The position numbers and the translations under genes are program-made. This document shows positions 1-8,748 of a stretch of 64,000 nt of DNA, one piece after another. The notes below the pieces were generated by a model, which was given only the letters and a program-made list of their open reading frames with translations, was not told where the DNA came from and searched no databases. Position 1 is the stretch's first letter; the number at the start of each line of letters is the position of its first letter. Source of the stretch: JBBDRJ01 sp963766295 (GTDB lineage: Bacteria > Actinomycetota > JAICYB01); NCBI GenBank assembly GCA_963766295.1, contig CAVXYW010000002.1:1054001-1118000 (forward strand), in the 5' to 3' direction.

Positions 1-1311
1 GTGGGCGGCGCCGATGATCAGCATCGCGCGCGCACCCCGCGCCCCACTAACGAACGTTGCGACTCCGCCGGCAAGTCCGTAAGTGACGACCCACAGTCCG
101 TTGAAGGCGATGGGCGCTGCCGTATCCCTCCGCGCGTAGAGCGTTCGGACGATGCCCTGCGACAGCGCAAAGGCCGGCAACCCGAGAACGAGCCCAACCA
201 TGCAGCTTGCCACTAGATCGGCGGATGTCTCGGGCGACGCTCCACGTCCGAACACGAGGCGCGAGATCACCGGCGCTGAGACAGCCATCCCCGCTGCGGC
301 CGGTGTTATCAAGAGCGCTGCAGTACGCCAGGTCTGGCTCAGGATCGTCGCAAAACCGCTCGCGTCGTCCTGCGAAGCCGAACGCGCGAGCGGCGAGATG
401 GCGACCATGCTGAGTGGAAACCCGACAAGTGCGTTCGGTAATTCGTAGAACGCGTACGCCATGTAGAAGGCCACCACGCCGCCTGGAATGCGGTTGGCGA
501 GCACGAGGGTGATCAACAGGCCGATCTGCATAACCGCATACAGCCCCATGCCGTGCATGCTCCCTCGAAGCGCACCGGTTACGGCTGGATCGCGCAGCAA
601 CAAGACCGACCGCCACCGAAATCCAGTTCGGGCCAGCGCAACCACTTGAACCAAACACCACAGGAACACTCCGCTCGTCGCTCCGGCCGCGAGCACAAGT
701 ACCTGCGCATCGCTCACTGTGAAGAGATCGGCATTCGTTCCGAGAGCGGCGAACAGGAAGTAAGAAGCGATCATCGCTCCACTCGCGAATGCCGGCGAAA
801 GCACCGGCATCAACAATCGCCCGGATGCATTCAACATTCCGCGCGCGACCATGCCCACGAGATACAGGGGCACTTGCGGCAGGAAGAAACGAAGGAACGT
901 TGCTCCCAACTCAACTTCCCGGGCGCGAACGACGGAGTCATCCACGCCGGTAAAGAACAGGGACATCAGACTCGGAGCGAACAACATCCCCAATGCGACG
1001 ATGGGGATTGAGACCAGAAGCAAGATGTTCACGAGCGTCGACGCAACCTCGTCGGCCCTGTCCCTGCCTCGCTCGAGTTCGGTCACAAAGAACGGAACGA
1101 ACACCCAGGCGACCACACCGCCCGCGATCAACTCGAAGAGGATGTTGGGAACCCAGTTCGCAGTCTGATAGGTGTTTCCCAAATAGTTCGCGCCGACCGT
1201 CAGGCCGAACACGATCCACCGAGCGAACCCGAGGACGCGCGCGAAAGCTGTTACGACCGAAAGCCGGGCGGTCTGACGGAGCAGGCCCGGATCCGAGGCC
1301 TCGACGACCAT
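1..1311 (-). CDS. murJ: Lipid II flippase MurJ (MviN family), C-terminus beyond window
   Basis: Translating the minus strand from the ATG at 1311 gives 437 residues in one open frame that leaves the window at base 1. It is a hydrophobic polytopic protein of the MurJ/MviN family, which flips lipid II across the cytoplasmic membrane for peptidoglycan synthesis. The N-terminus (RQTARLSVVTAFARVLGFAR), the segment WVPNILFELIAGG and the later stretch ELPNALVGFPLSMVAISPLA are typical of the family; bacterial MurJ has about 14 membrane helices. Eight bases separate it from the upstream mctB stop. The missing C-terminus cannot be judged; actinobacterial homologues often carry extra cytoplasmic domains there. 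Family call is secure. Confidence 0.93.
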   Translation of the reverse strand, partial: MVVEASDPGLLRQTARLSVVTAFARVLGFARWIVFGLTVGANYLGNTYQTANWVPNILFELIAGGVVAWVFVPFFVTELERGRDRADEVASTLVNILLLVSIPIVALGMLFAPSLMSLFFTGVDDSVVRAREVELGATFLRFFLPQVPLYLVGMVARGMLNASGRLLMPVLSPAFASGAMIASYFLFAALGTNADLFTVSDAQVLVLAAGATSGVFLWCLVQVVALARTGFRWRSVLLLRDPAVTGALRGSMHGMGLYAVMQIGLLITLVLANRIPGGVVAFYMAYAFYELPNALVGFPLSMVAISPLARSASQDDASGFATILSQTWRTAALLITPAAAGMAVSAPVISRLVFGRGASPETSADLVASCMVGLVLGLPAFALSQGIVRTLYARRDTAAPIAFNGLWVVTYGLAGGVATFVSGARGARAMLIIGAAH

Positions 1312-1319
1312 GGAAGGAC

Positions 1320-2237
1320 TTAGTCCTCGGACGTCACAGCCGCGACGAACGACCGGCCCCGTGAAGTTCCATAGTGCCCACCGCGACCGTCGGCAGCCGC
1401 AACAAGAGCCGCCACGATGCCGAGCCCTCCGGGGTCGATCTCTTCGCCCGCCGAGTCGAACGTCGCAAGAGACGTGGGTAAGTCGTCGATGTCGCGTAAT
1501 TCGCTAACCAGACTCGTACCCGACGATTCGTTTGTAACCGCCAAGGTCGGCGCGGCGGCTGCAACGGCACGAACGAACTCGGCAACCCACGTGGCAGGTG
1601 GTCCCGGGGCGTCTTCCTCCTTGGCCACGGACAGGGCCAGAACGACGGCATTCGGCGGAGGCCATGCGGCATCAGCCGGGATCTGGATGTTCAAGAAGTC
1701 GGCGTCGGCAAGTGCTCCGAGCAATTCACGGCCCTGTGTAGTCAAGAAATTCTCGCCCAGAACCCTCGCTGCATTGGAAGCCGGTTGTTCGCCGTCCGCG
1801 AACTCCGGCAGCGTCAGCCGAATGGCATCAACAAGCGCGCTCTCATCGGTGTCGTCCTCCAACGCCCACCGCTCGGTGAACAACAACCGACCTGCTTCCG
1901 CTGCACCGGCGTTCGTTAGTGGATTCAGGACTTCATCGCTCCAGTCCGGCAGCTCCGACACGTCGCCGACAAGAAGGAAATTCCGGTCGGCAAGCCGATC
2001 CTGCACGGCCCAGGCTCCGGCTTCACCCGAGAGTCGTTCGGTTAACGCGTCGTTCCGCGAAGCCACCTCGTCTCGCTGCCGCTCGGCCGACTGGCGCGCC
2101 TCGCGAGCGCGACGCAGATCGTCCTGCAGCCTCGCCTCCAGCGGTCCGCTGACAACCGAAGATCCGAGCAGTATCCCCAACGCCAGCGCCAGGAACACGG
2201 CGACTATCGAGATGATGTGATACCTGAGATCGATCAA
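1320..2237 (-). CDS. mctB: MctB/SteB-type outer-pore or copper-transport family protein
   Basis: About 305 residues. The protein opens with IDLRYHIISIVAVFLALALG, a single membrane helix that is the hallmark of the MctB family (mycobacterial Rv1698-type, linked to copper efflux; called SteB in Corynebacterium). A charged coiled-coil follows (about residues 35-65), then an alpha/beta extracellular domain. I choose the TTG at 2237 as start because it places the conserved IDLRYH motif at residue 2 and overlaps the steA stop as TTGA. A longer form from a TTG at 2273 would add 12 atypical residues. The steA-steB pairing is conserved in actinobacteria. The substrate is not readable from the sequence. 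Confidence 0.85.
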   Translation of the reverse strand: MIDLRYHIISIVAVFLALALGILLGSSVVSGPLEARLQDDLRRAREARQSAERQRDEVASRNDALTERLSGEAGAWAVQDRLADRNFLLVGDVSELPDWSDEVLNPLTNAGAAEAGRLLFTERWALEDDTDESALVDAIRLTLPEFADGEQPASNAARVLGENFLTTQGRELLGALADADFLNIQIPADAAWPPPNAVVLALSVAKEEDAPGPPATWVAEFVRAVAAAAPTLAVTNESSGTSLVSELRDIDDLPTSLATFDSAGEEIDPGGLGIVAALVAAADGRGGHYGTSRGRSFVAAVTSED

Positions 2238-3445
2238 TTCAGGCCCGGGATTGCCGCCTTGATCTGGTCCCAAAGCCCGAGCCAGAACAATCTCATCGGA
2301 GGCATTACCGCACCGATGACGATCAAAACCGTTACCGCAGCACTGATCAGGAACCAGAGATCCCGAGTCTTCACCCGAGCTCTGTACAGCAAAGAGACAC
2401 CCTTGGCGTCCACGAGATTCGCTCCAAGGCGCAGGCGCACAAGGAACGTCGACGCCATCCCACGTCTCCCTTTGTCGAGCATCTCCATCGCTGAGTTGTG
2501 CGTGCCAACCGCGACTACGAGTTCAGCGCCCTTCTCATGGGCTAAGAGCATGGCGACGTCTTCGCTCATGCCCTGCGCGGTAACCACACTGCAATCCAGG
2601 CCGAGCAGACGGAGCTTCTCGACTTCGGGGCTGTGTCCGTCCGCCGTTCCGTTGCTGTTGCTTCGACGCCAATCGCCCTGCGGGTGCACCAACAGCTCGG
2701 CACCGCTCTTCAAGGCCTCGACCGATACAGAGTCGACATCTCCAAGGATCACATCGGGTTGGATCCCTTCGGCAAGGCACGCGTCGGCGGCCCCGTCCAC
2801 CGCAACGATCACGGGACGCATCTCGCGGATGAATCCACGAAGTGCACGCAGGTCTTCTTTGTAGTGATAACCCCGGACAACTACCAAAGCGCAGCGCTTA
2901 TTGAACTTCGTCTTGATGTCGGGAAGCCGCACGGAATCCAGAAGCAGGTGCTGTTCACGTCTTACGTACTCGAGAGTATTTTCCGCGAATGCTTCGACCG
3001 TGCTCGATAGCTCGGCGCGAGCTTCGTCCATACGGCGGCTGATCTCGTCCTCCGAAAGCAACGACCCGGAAGCGATCACTTCGCCGTTGAGGAGAACGTC
3101 CTCACCCGACACGCGAACGTTCGAACCCTCGCTGAGCTGGTTGAAGATCTCGTCATCCACCTCGTCCAGGAGGGGGATCTTGGCCCGTGCCAGCACCAAT
3201 GGCCCGATGTTCGGGTACCGGCCTGTGATCGATCGGCCAACATTGACCACGGCGATGACGCCTCGCTCGACCAGGCTTTCCGCAGCGACCAGATCGAGGT
3301 CGTCGTGATCGATCACCGCGATGTTGCCCGGGTGCAGGCGGACGACAAGATCTTTTGTGCGTCGGTCAAGCCGCACGACGCCCTCAACGAGTTTTGTGGG
3401 CGATCGGCCGTTGGAGTTAACGCGGCGTAAACGGCGCATGACCAT
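2234..3445 (-). CDS. steA: SteA-like cytokinetic ring protein with thiamine-pyrophosphokinase-like domain
   Basis: 403 residues, matching the actinobacterial SteA family (Rv1697 type), whose corynebacterial member acts with SteB at the division septum. The central region carries a thiamine-pyrophosphokinase-like fold signature, ILGDVDSVS near residue 240, after a run typical of that fold (VIVAVDGAADACL). A C-terminal membrane helix lies around residues 365-385 (WFLISAAVTVLIVIGAVMP), so the protein is probably tail-anchored with a cytosolic domain. ATG start at 3445; the stop is shared with the mctB start. Thiamine kinase activity should not be assumed. Neighbour order recN-steA-steB matches mycobacteria and supports the name. 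Confidence 0.85.
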   Translation of the reverse strand: MVMRRLRRVNSNGRSPTKLVEGVVRLDRRTKDLVVRLHPGNIAVIDHDDLDLVAAESLVERGVIAVVNVGRSITGRYPNIGPLVLARAKIPLLDEVDDEIFNQLSEGSNVRVSGEDVLLNGEVIASGSLLSEDEISRRMDEARAELSSTVEAFAENTLEYVRREQHLLLDSVRLPDIKTKFNKRCALVVVRGYHYKEDLRALRGFIREMRPVIVAVDGAADACLAEGIQPDVILGDVDSVSVEALKSGAELLVHPQGDWRRSNSNGTADGHSPEVEKLRLLGLDCSVVTAQGMSEDVAMLLAHEKGAELVVAVGTHNSAMEMLDKGRRGMASTFLVRLRLGANLVDAKGVSLLYRARVKTRDLWFLISAAVTVLIVIGAVMPPMRLFWLGLWDQIKAAIPGLN

Positions 3446-3506
3446 TTGGCGTCGAGCCTAGCCAAAGTGGACCTAAACCGCCGCGTAGACGCCCCTACGC
3501 CGGGAC

Positions 3507-5174
3507 CTATCCCGCTTGAGGTGTGGCCTTTTCCTCTTCGCGTTTGGCCAGGTCGAGCAGCTCCGATGCGTGAGCCTTGGCTCGCGCCGACGAACCCAGG
3601 CCAGCCAGCATCCGCGATATCTCTGACAAGCGGCCCTTGGTGTCCAGCTCTTGGACATCGATATCGCTCGAGTCCCTGCTGACGCTGATGTGATGGTCGG
3701 CGAACGCAGCCAGCTGGGGAAGGTGTGAGACGACGAGTACTTGATGTGTTCGTCCCAGACGCTGCAGTCGGCGGGCAAGCTCCAATGCGGCTTCGCCGCC
3801 GATGCCTTGGTCGGCTTCATCGAAGACAAGGATGGGAATCGCGTGGGCACTCGCCAGCGACAGCGTCACAGCGATCATCGCTCTCGAGAGCTCGCCGCCG
3901 GAAGCGATCTTGTCGATCGCATCAGAAGGCTTCGAGCGAGACGACGAGAAAAGGAACTCCACATCGTCCGCTCCCGACTCCGTTTGCTCGCCCGACCGGC
4001 ACAAGATCTCGAAAGCAGCGTTGGGCAGAGCAAGCGCGGGCAGCTCGGCCTCCACTCTTGTGGCTAGCTCTTTCGCTGCGCGTTTCCGCAACTTCGTAAG
4101 CTTGGCGGCCTCCCTCGCAACCTCTTCACGAGCAGTGTCGACTTCGGCGTCGATGGTTTCGCGGCGGCTGGACGCGGACTCGATCTCCTCCAGACGCGAT
4201 CGTGCTGCGTCGCGCAGCGAAGCGATCTCTTCGATCGTGTCTCCGTATTTTCTCTTGAGCGTTGCGACCAGGGCCTTGCGCTCTCGCAAGGAGTCGAGAC
4301 GACCGGCGTCGGGTTCGAGCCCTTCGCTCCACGACCTGATCTCTCGCGACAATTCCGAGACCTCCACCGCGACGTCCCCGAGGCGATCGGTAAACGGACC
4401 CGCTGAGGGATCGATCGCCGCAGCGTCCACAAGCTGCTTGTGCGCCTCCGCCAACAGTCCCGCCGCTCCTTCGGCACCGGTATTTGCGAGTACGGACGAC
4501 GCGATTCCGCCCAAACGCTCCGCGTGCTCCAAGCGCGCGAGTTCGATCGACAGTTTCTCCTGTTCGTCGGGCTCGAGTTGTGCTCGGTCGATCTCGTCGA
4601 CCTGAAAGGTCAACAGATCGATCTCTCGCATCCGCTCTCGCTCGTCCGTGAGCAAAGACTCGCGCTCACGCTCGATGGATCGCAGTAGGGCAAGGCTTTC
4701 GCGGTAGTTCGCGAGCGCGGCACCGCTTTGCGCAAGAGCATCGATAGCGTCGAGTTGAGCCGGTCTACGCGACAGCGCGAAACCCGATCCCTGTCCGTGG
4801 ATCTCCACCAACATCTCTCCGATCTCGGCCAGGGTCGATACGGGTACGAGGCGTCCGCCGGCCCAGGCTCGCGACTTTCCGTCCGCACCCAGACGACGGG
4901 AGAGGACGAGGTCTTCACTGACGTCGACGCCGCGTGCTTCGAGTACGGACTTCATTTCCGTTGCAAGCTCGACGACACCTTCGACAGTCGCTTCTTGGGC
5001 GCCGTGCGACACCAGGCGGGCGCTGCCTCTGGACCCTGCGAGCAGGGAGAGCGAGGTGACCAGGAGCGTCTTGCCCACGCCGGTTTCACCCGTGATCACG
5101 TTCAGGCCCGGCCCGAACCGGACGTGGGCGTCGGCGATCACGCCGAGATTGCGTAGGTGCAGCTCGGCAAGCAC
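3507..5174 (-). CDS. recN: DNA repair protein RecN
   Basis: 555 residues with GTG start. SMC-like ATPase for double-strand break repair. The N-terminal Walker A is GETGVGKT at residues 29-36, and IHGQ follows around residue 130. A long central coiled coil (about 150-370) is rich in E, R and A. The C-terminal lobe has the signature ASGGELSR, Walker B ILVFDEADQGIGG and the SHLPQLAA switch region. Length agrees with the family (550-590). Walker A usually reads GETGAGKS, so the V and T are conservative variants. It sits 43 bases downstream of nadK and belongs to the conserved tlyA-nadK-recN operon. Confidence 0.96.
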   Translation of the reverse strand: MLAELHLRNLGVIADAHVRFGPGLNVITGETGVGKTLLVTSLSLLAGSRGSARLVSHGAQEATVEGVVELATEMKSVLEARGVDVSEDLVLSRRLGADGKSRAWAGGRLVPVSTLAEIGEMLVEIHGQGSGFALSRRPAQLDAIDALAQSGAALANYRESLALLRSIERERESLLTDERERMREIDLLTFQVDEIDRAQLEPDEQEKLSIELARLEHAERLGGIASSVLANTGAEGAAGLLAEAHKQLVDAAAIDPSAGPFTDRLGDVAVEVSELSREIRSWSEGLEPDAGRLDSLRERKALVATLKRKYGDTIEEIASLRDAARSRLEEIESASSRRETIDAEVDTAREEVAREAAKLTKLRKRAAKELATRVEAELPALALPNAAFEILCRSGEQTESGADDVEFLFSSSRSKPSDAIDKIASGGELSRAMIAVTLSLASAHAIPILVFDEADQGIGGEAALELARRLQRLGRTHQVLVVSHLPQLAAFADHHISVSRDSSDIDVQELDTKGRLSEISRMLAGLGSSARAKAHASELLDLAKREEEKATPQAG

Positions 5175-5217
5175 AACGCCGATGGTAAGGACGGCTGCTG
5201 ACGTCGACCGTCAGGCG

Positions 5218-6072
5218 TCAGGTTTTAGGAAGTCCGAAGCGCCGTGCCACGCGGGTGAAGAACGAATCCGGAGCGATCCTGACCAAACGTACGACGGAGC
5301 TGCCTACCTTTGCCCGGAAAACGTCGCCTTCCTCGATCTCCGTTCTCCGATTTCCGTCTGCCATGACGATCCCGCGACCCCCGAACCGAACTGCAACGGC
5401 CACGTCCTGATCGTCGGCGACGACCAGAGGACGGTCGAACAATGCATGGGGCCCGACCGCGACCACCACGAGACACCGAAGCTGCGGGGACACAACCGGG
5501 CCGTGCATCGAGAAGGCGTAGGCGGTGGAACCCGTTGGTGTAGCGACGATCAGTCCGTCGGCGCCGAAGGTCGTGAAAGACTGGCTGCCGATGGTCAGCG
5601 TCATCTGGACGACCTTCCCGCCGACGCCACGCTCTACGGAGAACTCGTTGATCGCTTCGCCGAGATCCTCGATAGACCCATCCGGACGCTCGACGGAGGC
5701 AGCCGCCGTTGATCTTTCGTCCAGCGTGCACTCGCCCCCCAGCGCACATTCCAGCGCTTCGTACACCTCGTCCGGCCCAACTTCGGTCAGGAAACCGAGG
5801 TAACCGAGATTCACTCCGAGGACGGGCACACCGGCGAAGCCGGCAAGCTCGATGCCGTGCAGCATCGTTCCATCTCCGCCAAGGACGACCAACAGATCGA
5901 TTCCGGCGAAAGCTTCGCGTTCGATGGCCGTCGCTACGTCACCAACTTGACTGATGTCGGTCACCGACATGCACGGCTCGTGCCCGTGCTCGCGCAGCCA
6001 ATGGGCGATCTTCGCCCCGAGCTCCTTGGCCTCCGGTTTCGCATAGTGCAGCAACAAGCCCACGCGGCTCAC
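5218..6072 (-). CDS. nadK: NAD kinase
   Basis: 284 residues from a GTG at 6072 that overlaps the tlyA stop as GTGA; a longer frame back to 6150 would run inside tlyA and is unlikely. The enzyme phosphorylates NAD to NADP using ATP or polyphosphate. Catalytic GGDGT lies at residues 65-69, with the conserved ADGLIVATPTGSTAYAFS downstream and INEF before it. One oddity is that the usual AGGP after the TGSTAYAFS motif reads MHGP; the nucleotide frame is intact around it, so this is either a natural variant or a local base error. Part of the tlyA-nadK-recN operon. Confidence 0.95.
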   Translation of the reverse strand: MSRVGLLLHYAKPEAKELGAKIAHWLREHGHEPCMSVTDISQVGDVATAIEREAFAGIDLLVVLGGDGTMLHGIELAGFAGVPVLGVNLGYLGFLTEVGPDEVYEALECALGGECTLDERSTAAASVERPDGSIEDLGEAINEFSVERGVGGKVVQMTLTIGSQSFTTFGADGLIVATPTGSTAYAFSMHGPVVSPQLRCLVVVAVGPHALFDRPLVVADDQDVAVAVRFGGRGIVMADGNRRTEIEEGDVFRAKVGSSVVRLVRIAPDSFFTRVARRFGLPKT

Positions 6073-6800
6073 TGGTATCGCTCCATCAATAGGAAGAACT
6101 CCAGATTGCCTTCGGCTCCCGGGAGCGCAGACGGAACGGCGGCCGAGCACCTGAGCCCCAGCCCCTCCCCGGCTTTCGCCACGTTGGTCACCGCTTCTTG
6201 ATGCAATGCAGCATCTCGGACCACTCCACCCTTTCCAACTCTTTCACGACCGACCTCGAATTGCGGCTTGACGAGCGTCAGTATCGGCGCCGTACCGGCC
6301 AGCTCCGCGATGAAGGGCAGAACCGTGCGAAGCGAGATGAAAGACAGATCCGCGCATACGAGGTCGATCGCCCCGATCTCCTCGGCCATCACTTCGCGCA
6401 CATCGGTTTGCTCACGCACCGTTACCCGTTCGTCCCCTCTGAGTGACCACGCCAGCTGACCGCGACCAACGTCGACGGCGACTACGGCGCTGGCACCTCG
6501 GGCGAGCAGGCAATCCGTGAAGCCTCCGGTGGAAGAGCCGACGTCCAAACACTTCCACCCCTTTACATCGATCGATAGCTCATCGAGCACGGCATCGAGT
6601 TTTTCTCCACCGCGTGACACGAACTTCGCCGACGCGCCGGTCAGCTCGATCGGTTCGGCCGGATCGACCATACGTTCGGGCTTGGTCGCGGTGGATCCCG
6701 AGACCAATACACGCCCCTCCAGTACTGCATCTCGCGCACGCGCTCTGGAGTCCGCGATCCCGCGGCGGACGAGCTCGGCGTCCAGCCTGCGCCTGGTCAG
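6069..6800 (-). CDS. tlyA: TlyA rRNA 2'-O-methyltransferase (apparent CTG start)
   Basis: TlyA methylates the 2'-hydroxyl of C1409 in 16S and C1920 in 23S rRNA, and its loss gives capreomycin resistance in mycobacteria. The FtsJ-like fold shows LDVGSSTGGFTDCLL (SAM site), VCADLSFISL, LVKPQFEVG and the final NLEFFL, covering the K-D-K-E residues. The first ATG (6707) would delete the S4 RNA-binding domain. Upstream in the same frame the S4 domain is clear (RRRLDAELVRRGIADSRARA). The only sensible start for it is the CTG at 6800, which overlaps the preceding stop as CTGA; there is an in-frame TAA at 6833. With CTG the protein has 243 residues, close to the family's about 265. Confidence 0.9.
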   Translation of the reverse strand: MTRRRLDAELVRRGIADSRARARDAVLEGRVLVSGSTATKPERMVDPAEPIELTGASAKFVSRGGEKLDAVLDELSIDVKGWKCLDVGSSTGGFTDCLLARGASAVVAVDVGRGQLAWSLRGDERVTVREQTDVREVMAEEIGAIDLVCADLSFISLRTVLPFIAELAGTAPILTLVKPQFEVGRERVGKGGVVRDAALHQEAVTNVAKAGEGLGLRCSAAVPSALPGAEGNLEFFLLMERYQ

Positions 6801-7174
6801 CTCCCCGGCTTCTTTCGAGCGGTGGATGGTTTACGGCCGGCCGGCTTGCGCTGACCCGGTCTCTCCAGCTCGCGGATGCGTCGTTGCAAGCGCTCGACGT
6901 CGTCACGCGTAGCCAAACCGAGGCCTTTTATCTGACGACGGATCTCCTTCTGTATTAGTCCGAGAAGCTCGTTGCGGTTACGGGTGGAGCGTTCGGCTAG
7001 CTCACGCGCGGCCTTCTGCATATCGCGCGCTCTGACCTCTCCACGTTTGGCGAGATCTTTCATGATCTTCTCCGCGCGGTCGCGGGGAACTTCGGTGACA
7101 CCGACGACGGCATCTACGTATCTGCGCAGCGCGTCCACAACTGGGCGCTCGGGCGAATCCCTCTTTTCGGCCAT
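6797..7174 (-). CDS. Phasin-like small coiled-coil protein
   Basis: 125 residues, ATG at 7174, highly charged and predicted to be almost entirely helical. The pattern resembles the PhaF/phasin-like family associated with polyhydroxyalkanoate granules: an N-terminal helix (VVDALRRYVDAVVGV), a middle helix, then IRRQIKGLGLATRDDVERL followed by a heptad-like stretch and a basic tail rich in K, R and P (GRKPSTARKKPGS). Such genes occur beside tlyA in many actinobacteria with no PHA link shown. The stop is shared with the presumed tlyA CTG start. I would annotate it only as phasin-like; the basic tail suggests nucleic-acid or membrane-surface contact. Confidence 0.7.
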   Translation of the reverse strand: MAEKRDSPERPVVDALRRYVDAVVGVTEVPRDRAEKIMKDLAKRGEVRARDMQKAARELAERSTRNRNELLGLIQKEIRRQIKGLGLATRDDVERLQRRIRELERPGQRKPAGRKPSTARKKPGS

Positions 7175-7197
7175 GTCATTGGAGGATACTTGCTCGC

Positions 7198-7950
7198 ATG
7201 TCCATGCTCATCCCCATCCGGGACGTCAATCCGACACGTCGATTCCCCCTCGTGACTGTCGTTCTCATTGCAGCGAACGTCCTGGCGTTCTTCGGAGCTT
7301 CGTCCGGCCTTGCCATCTCTGATAGAGCTGCCTACCGCTACGGCGCCGTACCGTGCGACGTCCTCGACCGTTGCGCGGCCCTGTCTCAAGAGCTGGAGAA
7401 CGTCTTTCCCAATCGTTCACCGTGGATGAGCGTGCTCACGTCGATGTTCATGCACGCCGACATCTTGCACCTCGGATTCAACATGTTGTTCCTCTGGGTA
7501 TTCGGAAACAACGTCGAAGACCGGTTGGGGCGCATCCGGTTCCCGATCTTCTATCTCGCAACCGGGTTGGCAGCTTCTTTCGCACACATGTTGTTTAGCG
7601 CCAATTCCGAGGTTCCTACGATCGGAGCGTCGGGGGCTGTGTCCGGAGTGCTGGGCGCTTACATCGTGCTGTGGCCCACTGCCACAGTGATCGCTTTGGT
7701 TCCGATCTTTCTTTTCTTTTTCAGCGTGCGGTTACCGGCTTGGATCATGCTCGGGATCTGGTTCCTCGTTCAGCTTTTCGGATCCGCCGCCGGATTCGGC
7801 CAAGCCGGGGAACAAGGTGGGGTCGCTTATCTCGCGCACGTCGGAGGGTTCGTCGCCGGAGCGATCTTGATCTTCGTTTTCGGCGGATACCAACGCAGTC
7901 CGCCCCGAAGGATCGCTCCGTTCGAGGATCGGGGACCTGCCAACGTCTAA
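7198..7950 (+). CDS. Rhomboid-family intramembrane serine protease
   Basis: 250 residues, ATG at 7198. The catalytic Ser145 lies in GASGAVSG and His214 in YLAHVGGFVAG; HADILHLGFNMLFLW (about residues 86-100) matches the oxyanion-side helix. About six membrane helices can be seen, as in the basic bacterial rhomboid core, with a short cytosolic tail. It cleaves transmembrane substrates within the membrane; the substrate is unknown. It is divergent from the phasin-like gene (22 bases apart) and its 3' end overlaps the antisense HAD reading frame by 219 bases. Confidence 0.93.
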   Translation: MSMLIPIRDVNPTRRFPLVTVVLIAANVLAFFGASSGLAISDRAAYRYGAVPCDVLDRCAALSQELENVFPNRSPWMSVLTSMFMHADILHLGFNMLFLWVFGNNVEDRLGRIRFPIFYLATGLAASFAHMLFSANSEVPTIGASGAVSGVLGAYIVLWPTATVIALVPIFLFFFSVRLPAWIMLGIWFLVQLFGSAAGFGQAGEQGGVAYLAHVGGFVAGAILIFVFGGYQRSPPRRIAPFEDRGPANV

Positions 7951-8748
7951 CGACGGCTCGTTGGTCGTGAGCACGTCGGCGAGGCTTCCGAGGATCACAT
8001 CAGGACTATCGGACAAGGAGCCGAGCTCCGACTCGCCTGTCACGCCCGTCAGCACTAGTGCAACCGGGAGTCCGGCCGCTCGAGCTCCGGCAACATCGGT
8101 TTCCGGACGATCACCGACGAACAGCGCACGGGACGGATCCACAGCCGCGTGGTGCAGCGCAATCCGGAAAACGCCCGGCTGAGGTTTGCCAACCACAACT
8201 GCAGTCTTGCCCGAAGCCGTTTCTATAGCAGCAAGGATCGCACCGGTTCCCGGGAGCAGACCCGACTCGCTCGGATAGGTCGCATCCCGGTTCGCCGCGA
8301 TAAAGGGCACGTCGGCTCGCGCGAGATCGGCCGCCTTCCTTATGTCGTCGAAGGTAAGCCGTGGGTTCCACGCGACGACCAAGGCCTTCGCGTCGGTGAT
8401 CTCGCGCGTTGGCGTGAACCCATGACCTCGAAGCACCTGCGACAGACCGGGTGCAGCGCAAACATGGATGAGATCGCCTCGATGAAGGCGCAAGGAACGC
8501 AGGCTCTCGACGACAGCGTGCGCCGATGTGACTACGTCGGCGGGGTCGGTTGGGATCCGCAGGCGCATCAGCTTAACTGCGTATTCGCGTGGCGACTTCG
8601 AGGCGTTGTTGGTCACGAAGACGACACGCTTCCCCATGTCGCGCAGCACCTCGATCGTTTCTGCCGCGCCGGCGATGGCCTCTTCGCCACGCCAGACAAC
8701 ACCATCGAGATCTACGAGGAAGGCGTCGAATCGATCGGTGAGCTTCAC
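7732..8748 (-). CDS. NagD-like HAD-IIA sugar/nucleotide phosphatase
   Basis: HAD hydrolase of the NagD/PGP subfamily. The nucleophile pair is Asp13/Asp15 in FLVDLDGVVWRG; motif II is FVTNNASKS, and motifs III/IV are VVGKPQPGVF and LFVGDRPETDVAGARAAG. GTG start at 8748 overlaps the TPR stop (GTGA). The fold is complete by the segment DVILGSLADVL, at about base 7975, but no stop occurs until 7732, so the last 73 residues are antisense to the rhomboid gene and very hydrophilic. The expected family length is 255-275, against 338 here. The orthologous position next to tyrS, tlyA and a TPR gene exists in mycobacteria. Confidence 0.85.
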   Translation of the reverse strand: MKLTDRFDAFLVDLDGVVWRGEEAIAGAAETIEVLRDMGKRVVFVTNNASKSPREYAVKLMRLRIPTDPADVVTSAHAVVESLRSLRLHRGDLIHVCAAPGLSQVLRGHGFTPTREITDAKALVVAWNPRLTFDDIRKAADLARADVPFIAANRDATYPSESGLLPGTGAILAAIETASGKTAVVVGKPQPGVFRIALHHAAVDPSRALFVGDRPETDVAGARAAGLPVALVLTGVTGESELGSLSDSPDVILGSLADVLTTNEPSLDVGRSPILERSDPSGRTALVSAENEDQDRSGDEPSDVREISDPTLFPGLAESGGGSEKLNEEPDPEHDPSR

